NCBI RefSeq assembly: GCF_001685025.1
Contig: NZ_MAYU01000022.1
Location: 186,001 to 250,000, forward strand
Direction: 5' to 3'
Source of the DNA: Bacillus sp. FJAT-27225
GTDB lineage: Bacteria > Bacillota > Bacilli > Bacillales > Cytobacillaceae
DNA length: 64,000 nt
A program made the translations under genes and the position numbers. Of the stretch, positions 15,876 to 25,045 are shown piece by piece (position 1 is the stretch's first letter; each line of letters begins with the position of its first letter). Below the pieces are notes generated by a model that was not told where the DNA came from, did no database searches, and saw nothing but the letters and a program-made list of their open reading frames with translations.

Positions 15876-17498
15876 TTATTTAAATTCGACTTTCGTCACA
15901 GCTTCTGAACCTGTTGGATGCGGCAAGTAGTTTACTACATCTTTATGGGCAGCAAGTAATGGAATAGAGTGTACAAGCGGTACCCACGGAGCATCTTCTT
16001 TAATAATCTCCTGGGCTTTCTTGTATAACTCGTTCCGTTTCGCCTGATCTGGTTCGGTTTGGGCCTGAATCAAGATGTCATGAAGTTCATCATTGCTATA
16101 TTGGGCATAGTTATTGCTGCCGATGCTGTCCTTATCCAAAAGGGTATATAAGAAGTTATCCGCATCCCCGTTGTCTCCTGTCCAGCCAAGCATGAACATA
16201 TCAAACTCCCCTTTGCGGGCCTTTTCCAGATATGTCGCCCATTCAACAGTTTGGAAATTGGCCTTTACGCCAATTTTACTTAAGCTTTCCTGGATCACCT
16301 CTGCTACCTTCTGTGCCTCAGGCATGTAAGGGCGGGCAACTGGCATAGCCCATAGGTCAATTTCAAAGCCTTTTTCATATCCGGCCTCTTTCAATAATGC
16401 TTTCGCTTTTTCCAAATCATATGGATAATCACTGATTTGATCATTATACCCTTCAAGTGAAGGCGGCATTGGGTTGATTGCAGGTTCTGCTTTTCCGCCA
16501 TAGAACGCGTCAATGATGGATTTTTTATCAATTGCATGATTGATTGCCTGGCGTACCAGTTTATTATCGAAAGGCTTACGGGTATTTGTCATGCCAATGT
16601 AACCCACATTGTTTGACGGGCGTTCAATGACTTGCAACTGATCATTTGCTAAAACTGACGCTTCATCAGAATTGTTTAAACCATCCAGAATATCAATCTC
16701 GCCTTTTACAAGCGCATTTAGACGGGCAGCATTTTCAGGAATGACACGGAAAATGACTTTATTTAACTTAGGCAAACCTGCTTGCCAATAGTCCGGGTTT
16801 TTTTCAAGTGTAATCGTATCGTTTTGTTTCCACTCTACGAACTTGAATGGACCTGTTCCGACCGGATTGTTCCGGAAATCATCGCCAAACTTTTCAACAG
16901 CTGCCGGACTGGCCATTGAAAACGGAGACATTGCCAGGTTTTTCAGGAATGGAGCCTGCGACCTCTTCAAGACAAATTGTACGGTATGTTCATCTACTGC
17001 TTTAACTTCCTTGATAACATGGCCCTTATCTTTTTTATAGCCGCCAAACATCGAATAGTAAGGGAATTTTTCGTCGTCTCCGTTCATCCAGCGGTTAAAG
17101 TTAAATACGACAGCTTCGGCATTGAAATCTGTGCCGTCATGAAATTTAACCCCCTGGCGAAGAGTAAATGTATAGGTTAATCCATCGTCACTCACTTTCC
17201 AATCTTCAGCAAGACCAGGGTTAATCGTTGTATCCTGGTCACCATACTGGACAAGCGTTTCAAATATATTCTCAGTTACCCTGAACGCCTCCCCTTCTGT
17301 TGTAGTAATCGGATCAAGTGATGTCGAATCACCGCCACGGCCATAAACAAGCGTGTCTTTCTTAGGACCTGCTTCATTCCCGCTTGCAGGCTTCTTGGTA
17401 CCTCCAGATTCATTGCTGCTGTTGCAGCCGGCCAAAAACATAAAAATAGCCAGCATCGCAAACAAAAGCAGTTTAATTGACCTTTTTTTCATAATCAT
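15876..17498 (-). CDS. peptide ABC transporter substrate-binding lipoprotein
   Basis: A 540-residue SBP_bac_5-family protein. The signal peptide ends in lipobox LAGC (Cys25), so it is a lipoprotein facing outside. It then has a Ser/Gly/Lys-rich linker and the mature domain beginning DTLVYGRGGDSTSLDPITTTEGEAF, typical of DppA/OppA-like proteins; HDGTDFNAEAVVFNF and GTGPFKFVEW are further family signatures. Two in-frame ATGs (17498, 17492) follow a GGGGGAG site; the first has better spacing. It captures peptides for the DppB/DppC permease. Confidence 0.9.
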   Translation of the reverse strand: MIMKKRSIKLLLFAMLAIFMFLAGCNSSNESGGTKKPASGNEAGPKKDTLVYGRGGDSTSLDPITTTEGEAFRVTENIFETLVQYGDQDTTINPGLAEDWKVSDDGLTYTFTLRQGVKFHDGTDFNAEAVVFNFNRWMNGDDEKFPYYSMFGGYKKDKGHVIKEVKAVDEHTVQFVLKRSQAPFLKNLAMSPFSMASPAAVEKFGDDFRNNPVGTGPFKFVEWKQNDTITLEKNPDYWQAGLPKLNKVIFRVIPENAARLNALVKGEIDILDGLNNSDEASVLANDQLQVIERPSNNVGYIGMTNTRKPFDNKLVRQAINHAIDKKSIIDAFYGGKAEPAINPMPPSLEGYNDQISDYPYDLEKAKALLKEAGYEKGFEIDLWAMPVARPYMPEAQKVAEVIQESLSKIGVKANFQTVEWATYLEKARKGEFDMFMLGWTGDNGDADNFLYTLLDKDSIGSNNYAQYSNDELHDILIQAQTEPDQAKRNELYKKAQEIIKEDAPWVPLVHSIPLLAAHKDVVNYLPHPTGSEAVTKVEFK

Positions 17499-17541
17499 TT
17501 ACTCCCCCTATTGTTTTGATGATTATCATAAATGCTCCCGC

Positions 17542-18510
17542 TCACCCGTTATATAAGTGGCAGGCAACAACATGACCATTAATAATGACTTCTTCCGGTC
17601 TGACCGTTTTGCAGACATCCATGCATTGCGAACATCTTGTATGGAATGCACAGCCTGAAGGCGGATTTGATGGGCTCGGCAGTTCACCTTCAATCAAGTT
17701 GGGCTGCTTCCTTAAGTCCGGATCTGGTATTGGAACCGCGGACAACAATGCTTTTGTATAAGGATGCATCGGATTTTCATACAGTTCCTCACTGTCTGCC
17801 AATTCTATTAATCTCCCTAAATACATGACACCGACCCGATCACTGATATGGCGGACAACACCCAGATCATGAGCAATAAATATGTAGGTGAGCTGAAATT
17901 CCTTCTGGATTTCTTTCATCAAATTAAGAACTTGAGCCTGGATGGAAACATCCAAAGCGGATACCGGTTCATCAGCTATAACCAATTTCGGTTTGGTCAT
18001 CAATGCCCGGGCAATTCCAATCCGCTGGCGCTGGCCCCCACTGAATTGATGCGGATACCGTTTTGCGTGATAACTGCTTAACCCGACAACCTCGAGCATT
18101 TCCTTCACGCGTTTCTTCCGCTCTTCTTTTGTGCCGATTCCATGGACAATCAAGGGCTCTTCCAAAATTTGCTCCACAGAATTCCTTGGGTTTAAGGAAG
18201 CATAAGGATCCTGGAAAACCATCTGGATGTCTCTTCGAATTTTCCTCAGTTCGGTTTTTGACATCCTTGTAATCTCTTTGTCTTCAAACATGACTCTCCC
18301 GTCGCTTGCCTCTATTAAGCGCATCAAAAGCCTTCCCGTTGTCGACTTGCCGCAGCCGCTTTCACCAACAATCCCGAGAGTTTCTCCTTTTTTTACATAA
18401 AAAGAAACATCATCAACTGCCTTGACCTCTCCAACCTTTCTGCCAAATAATCCGCCAGTGATTGGGAAGTATTTTTTTAGACCCTGTACCTCAAGAAGTA
18501 ACTCCGACAT
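17542..18510 (-). CDS. peptide ABC transporter ATP-binding protein (OppF/DppF type)
   Basis: A 322-residue ATPase: Walker A GESGCGKSTTG, signature LSGGQRQRIGIARAL (here FSGGQRQRIGIA), Walker B PKLVIADEP and switch His in FIAHDLG, followed by the OppF C-terminal oligopeptide-binding extension with GCAFHTRCSQCMDVC, a cysteine cluster that in this family can bind an iron-sulfur cluster. Start is MSELLLEVQG (18510); it overlaps the end of oppD by 20 nt. The frame is open further upstream but that part is oppD in another frame. Confidence 0.9.
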   Translation of the reverse strand: MSELLLEVQGLKKYFPITGGLFGRKVGEVKAVDDVSFYVKKGETLGIVGESGCGKSTTGRLLMRLIEASDGRVMFEDKEITRMSKTELRKIRRDIQMVFQDPYASLNPRNSVEQILEEPLIVHGIGTKEERKKRVKEMLEVVGLSSYHAKRYPHQFSGGQRQRIGIARALMTKPKLVIADEPVSALDVSIQAQVLNLMKEIQKEFQLTYIFIAHDLGVVRHISDRVGVMYLGRLIELADSEELYENPMHPYTKALLSAVPIPDPDLRKQPNLIEGELPSPSNPPSGCAFHTRCSQCMDVCKTVRPEEVIINGHVVACHLYNG

Positions 18511-19501
18511 GGTTGTCAATCCCCCCCTTCGCTTTATGCAGGAAACAGCGAACTTCATGTCCATCTTTCTCAGACTTATAAAGTCCAGGCGTCTCGTCAC
18601 GGCAAGGTCCGAATACTTCGGAACATCTATCAGCAAAACGGCATCCGTTTACAATCGTTCCCGGCCTCGGTACGGAACCAGGTATACTATAAAGCCAATC
18701 CTTTTTCTCAAGTAAATTGGGCACTGATTTCAGCAGCCCCCTCGTGTAAGGATGCTGTGGATCTTTTAATATTTTCCGGACATCGCCTTGCTCGACAATT
18801 TGGCCGGCATACATGACGATAACCCGCTCGCAAATTTCGGCCACAACGCCCAAATCATGTGTAATGAGAATGATTGATGTTTCCGTTTTTTGATTTAAAT
18901 CCTTCATGAGAGCTAGAATTTGGGCCTGAATTGTTACATCCAGGGCTGTTGTCGGCTCGTCCGCAATCAGCACACGGGGGTTGCAGGCCATCGAGATTGC
19001 AATCATAACCCGCTGCCTCATTCCGCCTGATAACTGGTGCGGATATTCTTTTAAAATTCCTTCTGCCCTTGGAATCCCAACCAGTTTCAATAGTTCTAAA
19101 CTCCTGACTCTCGTCTCGGCTTTTGATAGTTTTGTATGTAAGCGTATTGCCTCCATTAGCTGGTTGCCGATTGTAAACAGTGGGTTCAAGGAGGTCATCG
19201 GTTCCTGGAAAATCATCGAAATTTGGTTACCACGGATTTTCCGCCATTGTTTTTCGGGAAGATTGGTTAAATTTTTCCCCTCAAAAATAATTTCACCTCT
19301 GTCGATTTTACCGGGTGGCGATGGGATTAGACCCATGGCCGCCAGAGAAGTCACACTCTTCCCGCTCCCCGATTCGCCTACAATCCCGAGAATCTCACCT
19401 GGCCGTAAGTCAAAACTTACACCATCGACGGCAGGGACAGCCTTTTTATCCGTTTGAAAGGTAACCCTTAAATCATTTATCCGCAAAATTGCTTCTGTCA
19501 T
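18491..19501 (-). CDS. peptide ABC transporter ATP-binding protein (OppD/DppD type)
   Basis: A 336-residue ATPase: Walker A GESGSGKSVTS, Q-loop IFQEPMTSLNP, signature LSGGMRQRVMIAISMA, Walker B PRVLIADEPTTALD and the C-terminal extension GCRFADRCSEVFGPC. First gene of the five-gene transporter operon. ATG at 19501 preceded by AGGTG; a GTG three codons upstream is an alternative. It pairs with OppF as the heterodimeric motor. Confidence 0.9.
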   Translation of the reverse strand: MTEAILRINDLRVTFQTDKKAVPAVDGVSFDLRPGEILGIVGESGSGKSVTSLAAMGLIPSPPGKIDRGEIIFEGKNLTNLPEKQWRKIRGNQISMIFQEPMTSLNPLFTIGNQLMEAIRLHTKLSKAETRVRSLELLKLVGIPRAEGILKEYPHQLSGGMRQRVMIAISMACNPRVLIADEPTTALDVTIQAQILALMKDLNQKTETSIILITHDLGVVAEICERVIVMYAGQIVEQGDVRKILKDPQHPYTRGLLKSVPNLLEKKDWLYSIPGSVPRPGTIVNGCRFADRCSEVFGPCRDETPGLYKSEKDGHEVRCFLHKAKGGIDNHVGVTS

Positions 19502-19844
19502 GCGTTTCACCTGCTTTGTTATACTATTGGATTAAAAAAGCGACACTTATGATATTATAATATATTGAATAGTGAGAATATTATAGCAAAAACAATAATT
19601 AATGTATATCTAAAAGTGGGAAACACGTAATTAATTGGAATAGCAGGCAAGCAAGAACCAGCCCCTATCCCTATATAAATAAGCCAGCAGCTACGAAAAA
19701 ATGCGAAATTACCGTTTTATTCATATTAATTGATGACTACAGCCACATAGAATCATCTCTATGAAAAAAAAAAGACCCTGCAGGCCTTTGTCAAAACCGA
19801 AGTGATGTGTTCATCTAGACTTCTCTCCGTTTGTAAATTATTTT
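19502..19844. other. intergenic region upstream of the peptide-transporter operon
   Basis: No gene seen. AT-rich sequence that should hold the operon promoter (minus strand); no convincing -35/-10 pair, T-box or riboswitch could be assigned by eye. Confidence 0.4.
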
Positions 19845-20330
19845 CTATAATAACTTTAACGTTTCTTCCACAATATCCTTGCCATTAAACTCAACATAAA
19901 AAGGATGAAGGCTCTCATTTAAACAATAGTCAATCCGCTGCCTGAAGTTTTTTAATGTGATCATTTCCAACGCCTTTTCAATAGGAAAAAAAACCACTTC
20001 CAGGCTTTCTGGACTTGTTTGTGGCTGTTCACCGATGGCCTTTCCCAGGAACAAAGTATTGCAAATCGACCTGTCAACATTTTGAAAAATCCCGCAAAAC
20101 TTTGTTATTTCAATATCAATTCCGGATTCTTCCTTCGTTTCTCTAATGGCGGCAGCTTTAATTGATTCTCCCTCCTCAACCTGACCGCCAGGCATTTCCC
20201 AGCCCCGCCTCGGTCCTTTGATTAGCAAAATTTCTCCTAGGTCATTGAAAACAATCGCCGCTGCGAAACAATGTGTTTCGGTGAATTCATGTTCATTTTC
20301 TCCCTTATCAATGTAATGGTTTACTGTCAT
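19845..20330 (-). CDS. Nudix hydrolase
   Basis: A 161-residue protein with a full Nudix box GGQVEEGESIKAAAIRETKEESGI (Gx5Ex7REUXEEXGU), which coordinates Mg2+ for hydrolysis of a nucleoside-diphosphate-linked compound. Start uncertain: ATG at 20330 has no strong ribosome binding site. It sits alone between the peptide-transporter operon and a VanZ-like gene; substrate unknown. Confidence 0.8.
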   Translation of the reverse strand: MTVNHYIDKGENEHEFTETHCFAAAIVFNDLGEILLIKGPRRGWEMPGGQVEEGESIKAAAIRETKEESGIDIEITKFCGIFQNVDRSICNTLFLGKAIGEQPQTSPESLEVVFFPIEKALEMITLKNFRQRIDYCLNESLHPFYVEFNGKDIVEETLKLL

Positions 20331-20489
20331 CAATTGTATTACTATTTGTTTACCTACTATTCTATAAAAAAGTTTCGTAATTGGGGGCTTTCTAACACAA
20401 TCACAGTAGTTACTTCATAAAAAAACCAATACATCTTAACCCTCATCACTAATAATTGGGAATAACTAAACTTAATGAAAGGCAAGGGC

Positions 20490-20972
20490 ATGAGAAAATT
20501 TTTCAGGATTACAGTTACGTTTATATTTATTGTTTATTTGATTATTCTTACAAAGGAAATTCTCTTTAAGTTTCCGCTGAGTTTTCTTCATCATGATTCA
20601 GTCCTTTATCGTGATTTATGGCACTCCAGCAATATCGTTCCATTTAAGACGATTTATTTTTATCTGTTCCTTGCTGATATTAATTTTGATATCCGGGTAC
20701 GAAACTTGGCGGGAAATGTAGTTGGCTTTATGCCGCTTGGATTCTTGCTCCCAATTATGTTTGCACGTTTCTCCACATTAAGATCGGTCTTCCTGGCATC
20801 TTTCAGCCTAAGCCTTACATATGAAGTTCTGCAGCTTTTGTTGAAGCTTGGGAGCTTTGATATCGATGACTTAATTCTGAATAGCCTTGGCGGACTGTTA
20901 GGGTTTCTCTGTTTTAAACTTGCTGCCTTCTTCTTTTTTAAAAGAGGAACGCCCCGGACTTTTACCCACTAA
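20490..20972 (+). CDS. VanZ-like membrane protein
   Basis: A 160-residue protein with about four membrane helices and the VanZ-family pattern NIVPFKTI ... RNLAGNVVGFMPLGFLLP ... EVLQLLLKLGSFDIDDLILNSLGGLLGF. VanZ proteins confer low-level teicoplanin resistance in enterococci; the chromosomal homologues have no settled function. ATG at 20490 has AAAGG 7 nt upstream; another ATG 15 nt earlier lacks one. Confidence 0.8.
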   Translation: MRKFFRITVTFIFIVYLIILTKEILFKFPLSFLHHDSVLYRDLWHSSNIVPFKTIYFYLFLADINFDIRVRNLAGNVVGFMPLGFLLPIMFARFSTLRSVFLASFSLSLTYEVLQLLLKLGSFDIDDLILNSLGGLLGFLCFKLAAFFFFKRGTPRTFTH

Positions 20973-21117
20973 TTGTACTGTCGGGGGACATATCGGCGGG
21001 ACGCAGTGGAACAAAGCTCTCATTAGTGACTTTATCCTGCAATTTCTCGTCGCAAAGTCACTTAGATATAAAGTGAATCTAAGAAAGCTGATTCAATCGG
21101 GTTTTACCAAAGCTGTC

Positions 21118-21146
21118 CGTTGGCATACATGCCAGCGTTTTTTTAT
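21118..21146 (+). terminator. Rho-independent terminator downstream of the VanZ-like gene
   Basis: CGTTGGCA / TGCCAGCG hairpin with loop TACA followed by seven Ts. A second inverted repeat (AGTGACTTT / AAAGTCACT) lies upstream at about 21026-21063 with no gene between. Confidence 0.75.
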
Positions 21147-21160
21147 TGGTTAACACTCTA

Positions 21161-21264
21161 TGTGATGAAGTTCACAAATTGGACAAGAAGCTTTGACAGC
21201 TTTTTGAATAGTCTCCAAAACCCCTATTCGTATAGTGTTATCCGGAGTATATTTACAGTGTAAA
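21161..21264 (+). promoter_or_regulatory. conserved DoxX-cassette regulatory region, copy 3 (perfect CRP/FNR-type dyad)
   Basis: TGTGA-N6-TCACA (21161-21176), a perfect match to the B. subtilis Fnr consensus; GAATAG-N12-CTATTC (21206-21229, perfect arms); TATATT (21248-21253); TTTACA-G-TGTAAA (21252-21264). The first dyad is centred about 91 bp upstream of the presumed start point. Confidence 0.7.
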
Positions 21265-21316
21265 CAAGTTAATTAACTTCATTTAAAATAAACCAAATCG
21301 AAAAGGGGAATTATTC

Positions 21317-21820
21317 ATGTTCAACAAATTCTTACGTGAAAACAACATTGTTGCCGCTCTGCTTGCTGTACTTCGTGTGTATCTCGGTTATGCCTGGTTC
21401 ACAGCTGGCCTTGGAAAAATTCAAAGCGGTGCATTTGATGCATCAGGTTTTATTAAAGGCGCGATTGCCAATCCGGTTAAAGGCCCGGACGGCGGTGTCG
21501 TTTATAGCTGGTACGTTGACTTCCTGCAAAGTGTAGCACTTCCAAACATTGACCTGTTCAACGTCCTTGTACCTTGGGGCGAGCTACTTGTAGGCCTTGG
21601 CCTGATGCTTGGCTGCCTGACAACTGCAGCAGCGTTCTTCGGTCTTATGCTGAACTTCGCATTCTTCTTCGCCGGAACTGTAAGCCATAACCCAACTGAT
21701 ATCCTGTTCGGATTTATCATCTTGGCTGCTGGTGCGAACGCTGGTAAATACGGCCTTGACCGCTTTGTTCTTCCATACATCAACAAAGCATTCTTCAAAA
21801 AGCATCAAGTCCAAAACTAA
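21317..21820 (+). CDS. DoxX-family membrane protein, cassette copy 3
   Basis: A 167-residue member of the dispersed DoxX family, one residue longer than the others (QSGAFDAS instead of QGGFDAS) and slightly diverged elsewhere (VVYSWYVDF, AAAFFGLMLNF). It belongs with copies 2 and 6: leader ends AAAAGGGGAATTATTC, protein begins MFNKFLRENN, C-terminus KKHQVQN. Monocistronic with its own control region and terminator, between a VanZ-like gene and the NAD-salvage operon. Confidence 0.88.
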   Translation: MFNKFLRENNIVAALLAVLRVYLGYAWFTAGLGKIQSGAFDASGFIKGAIANPVKGPDGGVVYSWYVDFLQSVALPNIDLFNVLVPWGELLVGLGLMLGCLTTAAAFFGLMLNFAFFFAGTVSHNPTDILFGFIILAAGANAGKYGLDRFVLPYINKAFFKKHQVQN

Positions 21821-21856
21821 GGCAGAGCCATCCTCCTCTCCCCTTATATATAAATT

Positions 21857-21885
21857 GGCCCTTCACATCGGAGGGCCTCTTTTTA
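21857..21885 (+). terminator. terminator after DoxX copy 3
   Basis: GGCCCTTC / GGAGGGCC hairpin followed by TCTTTTT. Confidence 0.8.
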
Positions 21886-21920
21886 TATGTCCAGCTGGTT
21901 TTTCTGGTATGTCATTTCTA

Positions 21921-22370
21921 TCATTTTTCAAAAGTATGCTGTTTAATCAACGAAGCGATGATTCTCGTCAATCCCTCCGGCAGCCTATCGAGCGGGAAGA
22001 ATTCTGCTTTAATTGATTCAATGCCATCCGGCTGAAGTACACCGCCTTTTATATCATTAGTCTTATAGACGACAGTTACTGGATAAAATTGATCCCCGTT
22101 TGCCAGGTGAACAAAATACTCCTCGCCAGAGAGCACAGTTATCAGCTCGAGTGTCCCAATTTCGAGCCCAGTTTCTTCGAATACTTCTCTCCGGGCCGTA
22201 TCCTCGGCCGATTCGCCGAGCTCCATCAGCCCGCCGGGAACGCCCCATTGGCCATCATGCCGTTTTTGCAAAAGCAGCTCGCCTTCTTCATTAAAAATAG
22301 CAACTGCCGCCCCGACGAGAATTAACGGCCTCTGCCCGACCGTCTCGCGAAGTTCTTCTATGTACCCCAT
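21921..22370 (-). CDS. Nudix hydrolase linked to NAD salvage
   Basis: A 149-residue Nudix protein with box GGLMELGESAEDTARREVFEETGL, preceded by LLLQKRHDGQWGVPGG. It is the third gene of the pnuC-nadR-Nudix operon, starting 12 bp after the nadR stop. The context suggests it hydrolyses an NAD-related metabolite such as ADP-ribose or NADH, but this is inferred only from position. Start at 22370 (GGGGG 5-9 nt upstream). Confidence 0.8.
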   Translation of the reverse strand: MGYIEELRETVGQRPLILVGAAVAIFNEEGELLLQKRHDGQWGVPGGLMELGESAEDTARREVFEETGLEIGTLELITVLSGEEYFVHLANGDQFYPVTVVYKTNDIKGGVLQPDGIESIKAEFFPLDRLPEGLTRIIASLIKQHTFEK

Positions 22371-22382
22371 ATTTTCCCCCAT

Positions 22383-23417
22383 TCATTCATCAAGTAATTC
22401 ATTTACTAGCTGTACTGCCTGCTCAAGCCTCTCCTCATAATTTCCTTTTATCGTTTTGTACGGAATACCATGTTCATCAAGGAGGCCTTTTAAAATCTCA
22501 TGGTTATATTCCCGCACTTCCTGGTTGCCGAACGAGCGTGTCCCGTCATCAACCCATACGACATCCGGTTCGAGGAGCAGCCACAAATCATATTTCTGGG
22601 TTTTTGCTACCTCATCAAGGACCCGCCGCCTCCTGCCCTGATAGGCAATTGAGAAATATTGAGTAACAATTGCTTCTGTATCTACAAACAATACTTTGTT
22701 TGCTTGTTTCAGCTTTTCCTGCTCTCTTACTTTATGCCCAAAGGCGATTTGCGCAAAGTCTTCATCCAGGGTGATTCCCTCACAGCCTCCAATTTCTTCA
22801 TAAAAGCTTCGCCCATACTCAGCGACACACGAAGTATTGTATAAAAGTGCTAGGTTTTGGACGAGCGTAGACTTTCCGCAGCTTTCCGTACCAACCACGG
22901 CGATTTTTTTAGCAAAATAAGGCTTCACACAATCCGGCAGCCACTCCCAATGCTTAATGGCTCCCTCCGTACGAAGCTTCGTACCGGATATTCCATATGC
23001 AATGCGCTCCGCATCAATCACAACATGCTTGGCCCCAGGATACAATTTTTCAAAATAAGTACCATAAGAAGGCTCGGAGCTAAACACCGTGTCAATTTCC
23101 TTTCCAATTGCAGCTTTAATCAGCCTGGCTCCCCGCTCCCAGTCCGAAAACCGTCCAGTTTGCATTTCTTCGATTGCATGAACGCGCACGTGCGGCATAT
23201 CCTTCGTCAGCTCGGTCCACCAGCGGAGCCGAATATAATAAGGAATATGAGGAAGCTTTGCATTCTTTAGAATGACATTTCTTTCGTATTCATCATCATA
23301 CGAAACGATCACATGCAATTCATCAACCATCGTGCTCGCCTTAATCATCGCGTATACATGCCCCATATGGATAGGATAGAACTTGCCCCCGAACATTCCA
23401 ACTTTTCCTCTGGTCAT
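22383..23417 (-). CDS. nadR: bifunctional NMN adenylyltransferase / ribosylnicotinamide kinase (NadR-like)
   Basis: A 344-residue protein with an N-terminal nucleotidyltransferase domain (GMFGGKFYPIHMGHVYAM with the HxGH signature; later ISGTKLR) and a C-terminal P-loop kinase domain (GTESCGKSTLVQNL). This is the NadR layout without the N-terminal HTH of enterobacterial NadR. It phosphorylates nicotinamide riboside to NMN and can adenylate NMN to NAD. Its start overlaps the stop of pnuC by 4 nt. Confidence 0.88.
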   Translation of the reverse strand: MTRGKVGMFGGKFYPIHMGHVYAMIKASTMVDELHVIVSYDDEYERNVILKNAKLPHIPYYIRLRWWTELTKDMPHVRVHAIEEMQTGRFSDWERGARLIKAAIGKEIDTVFSSEPSYGTYFEKLYPGAKHVVIDAERIAYGISGTKLRTEGAIKHWEWLPDCVKPYFAKKIAVVGTESCGKSTLVQNLALLYNTSCVAEYGRSFYEEIGGCEGITLDEDFAQIAFGHKVREQEKLKQANKVLFVDTEAIVTQYFSIAYQGRRRRVLDEVAKTQKYDLWLLLEPDVVWVDDGTRSFGNQEVREYNHEILKGLLDEHGIPYKTIKGNYEERLEQAVQLVNELLDE

Positions 23418-24106
23418 GCCGCCTTGGCCACTCCCTGCTTTTGGGACATTTTAATCCAATTGATGTAGCCATATATGCTGTTAATTAAAAACGCGCTCCA
23501 CATGACAAGCATGTTGTAGTCATTGCCTCCTGACTGGAACAATGTGATTGCCCATAGCAGGATTGAAAGGACATTGACCATAATCCACAACGCCCATTGT
23601 TCTGCAAACCGCTTGACCATTAGGATTTGTGCAATGATTGACAGCACGACCGCTACTGAATCAATGCGAACCTGCTGGCCGCCGATTAAGTGAAGGATTT
23701 CCGCATACACTGCCGAAGAAATCACCATGATGACACTCAGCCAAACCCATTGTTTTTTCGTCAGCCTCTTAACTGCTACATCCTCGCCAAGTGTACCTTG
23801 GCCTATTTGGTTCTTTTTCCAATAATAGATCCCAATGAACTGGAGCGGAAAATAAAAGATACCGTTCAGCATGGCTTCCCCGTACAATCCATATGTATAC
23901 GAAATATACGCATACGTCCCTGTCTGGATGATCCCAAAATAATAATTGCTGATTTTCCCCTTTGCAACCAATACAACACAAAGCATGCCGGTTATTGAAC
24001 TAATCAGGCCAATCAGCGTGTCGTCCCATGCGAAAAACAAGAAAATGTTTATTCCGGTAAATACTAATAACCAAACTTTTTCAAACAGCGTCCAATCCTT
24101 TAGCAT
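23414..24106 (-). CDS. pnuC: nicotinamide riboside transporter PnuC
   Basis: A 230-residue polytopic membrane protein with about seven membrane segments and PnuC motifs (YYFGIIQTGTYAYISYTYGLYGEAMLNGIFY; later EQWALWIMVNVLSILLW). It imports nicotinamide riboside, which the overlapping NadR gene product then traps by phosphorylation. First gene of the three-gene operon; AAAGGGGG-type site before the ATG. DoxX copy 4 is divergent from it. Confidence 0.88.
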   Translation of the reverse strand: MLKDWTLFEKVWLLVFTGINIFLFFAWDDTLIGLISSITGMLCVVLVAKGKISNYYFGIIQTGTYAYISYTYGLYGEAMLNGIFYFPLQFIGIYYWKKNQIGQGTLGEDVAVKRLTKKQWVWLSVIMVISSAVYAEILHLIGGQQVRIDSVAVVLSIIAQILMVKRFAEQWALWIMVNVLSILLWAITLFQSGGNDYNMLVMWSAFLINSIYGYINWIKMSQKQGVAKAA

Positions 24107-24325
24107 ACCATTTCCCCCTTTTATATTTCTGCAGACTATATTTCTTCTGTATGAATGGTGGAAATTCCTGCTTTATATAGATTCATCCTATTATAATGAG
24201 AACTCAGGAGACTATGAAGTTTTTTTCCACCGCAATCAAGTCCTTGAACTCTTCCTCCACACCCCCGTGAACCATTCAGCTTTTCTACAGCTTATTCAGC
24301 CCTTTTACATAAAATCACCGCTGTC

Positions 24326-24430
24326 TGTGGTGTTTGTCACACTTTCGCCAAGAAGATATGACAGCATTTTGAACAGTCGTCTTAACTACTATTCGTACGT
24401 TGTTTACCGGAGTATATTAAAAGTGTAAAC
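24326..24430 (+). promoter_or_regulatory. conserved DoxX-cassette regulatory region, copy 4
   Basis: TGTGG-N6-TCACA (24326-24341), GAACAG-N12-CTATTC (24371-24394), TATATT (24413-24418). In this copy the left arm of the last dyad is degraded (TTAAAA-G-TGTAAA), but the right arm GTGTAAACAA is intact. Confidence 0.65.
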
Positions 24431-24467
24431 AACGTATCTAAAAAACAAAGGAAATGGGGAATCATTC

Positions 24468-24968
24468 ATGTTTAACACATTCTTAAGGGAAAACAAAGTT
24501 GTTGCTGCTCTTCTCGCTGTACTTCGTGTCTATCTCGGCTACGCCTGGTTCACTGCAGGCCTCGGAAAAATCCAGGGCGGATTTGATGCTAGCGGCTTTA
24601 TCAAAGGCGCAATCGCAAACCCAGTAAAAGGCCCGGACGGCGGCGTGGTGTACCAATGGTATGTAGACTTCCTTCAAAGCGTAGCACTTCCAAACATTGA
24701 ACTGTTCAACGTGCTTGTACCTTGGGGTGAACTGCTTGTCGGACTTGGCCTGATGCTCGGCTGTTTGACAACTGCTGCAATGTTCTTCGGCCTCGTGATG
24801 AACTTCGCTTTCTTCTTTGCCGGAACTGTAAGCCATAACCCAACAGATATCCTGTTCGGCTTCATCATCCTTGCAGCGGGTGCGAATGCTGGTAAATACG
24901 GGCTTGACCGCTTTGTACTTCCTTACATCAACAAAGCTGTCTTCAAAAAACAACAACCGCAGAACTAA
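24468..24968 (+). CDS. DoxX-family membrane protein, cassette copy 4
   Basis: A 166-residue copy of the dispersed DoxX family, of the copy-1/copy-5 type (MFNTFLRENKVVAALL..., C-terminus KKQQPQN). Differences from copy 1 are few: FLQSVALPNIELF, LMLGCLTT, DRFVLPY. Own control region and terminator. Long antisense frames across it are shadows of this coding sequence. Confidence 0.88.
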   Translation: MFNTFLRENKVVAALLAVLRVYLGYAWFTAGLGKIQGGFDASGFIKGAIANPVKGPDGGVVYQWYVDFLQSVALPNIELFNVLVPWGELLVGLGLMLGCLTTAAMFFGLVMNFAFFFAGTVSHNPTDILFGFIILAAGANAGKYGLDRFVLPYINKAVFKKQQPQN

Positions 24969-25012
24969 AGTAAAGGCAGAGGCCTCCCCCTTCTCGCCTT
25001 TCATATAAAAGT

Positions 25013-25045
25013 AGGTGTCCCAACAATTTGGGACACCTTTTTTTA
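25013..25045 (+). terminator. terminator after DoxX copy 4
   Basis: AGGTGTCCCAA / TTTGGGACACCT hairpin followed by seven Ts. The following 25046-25315 holds no gene that I can see. Confidence 0.82.

Noticed and set aside
21026-21063. Inverted repeat AGTGACTTT/AAAGTCACT as a riboswitch
   Set aside because: It lies downstream of VanZ-like gene and upstream of a terminator with no following gene on the same transcript.
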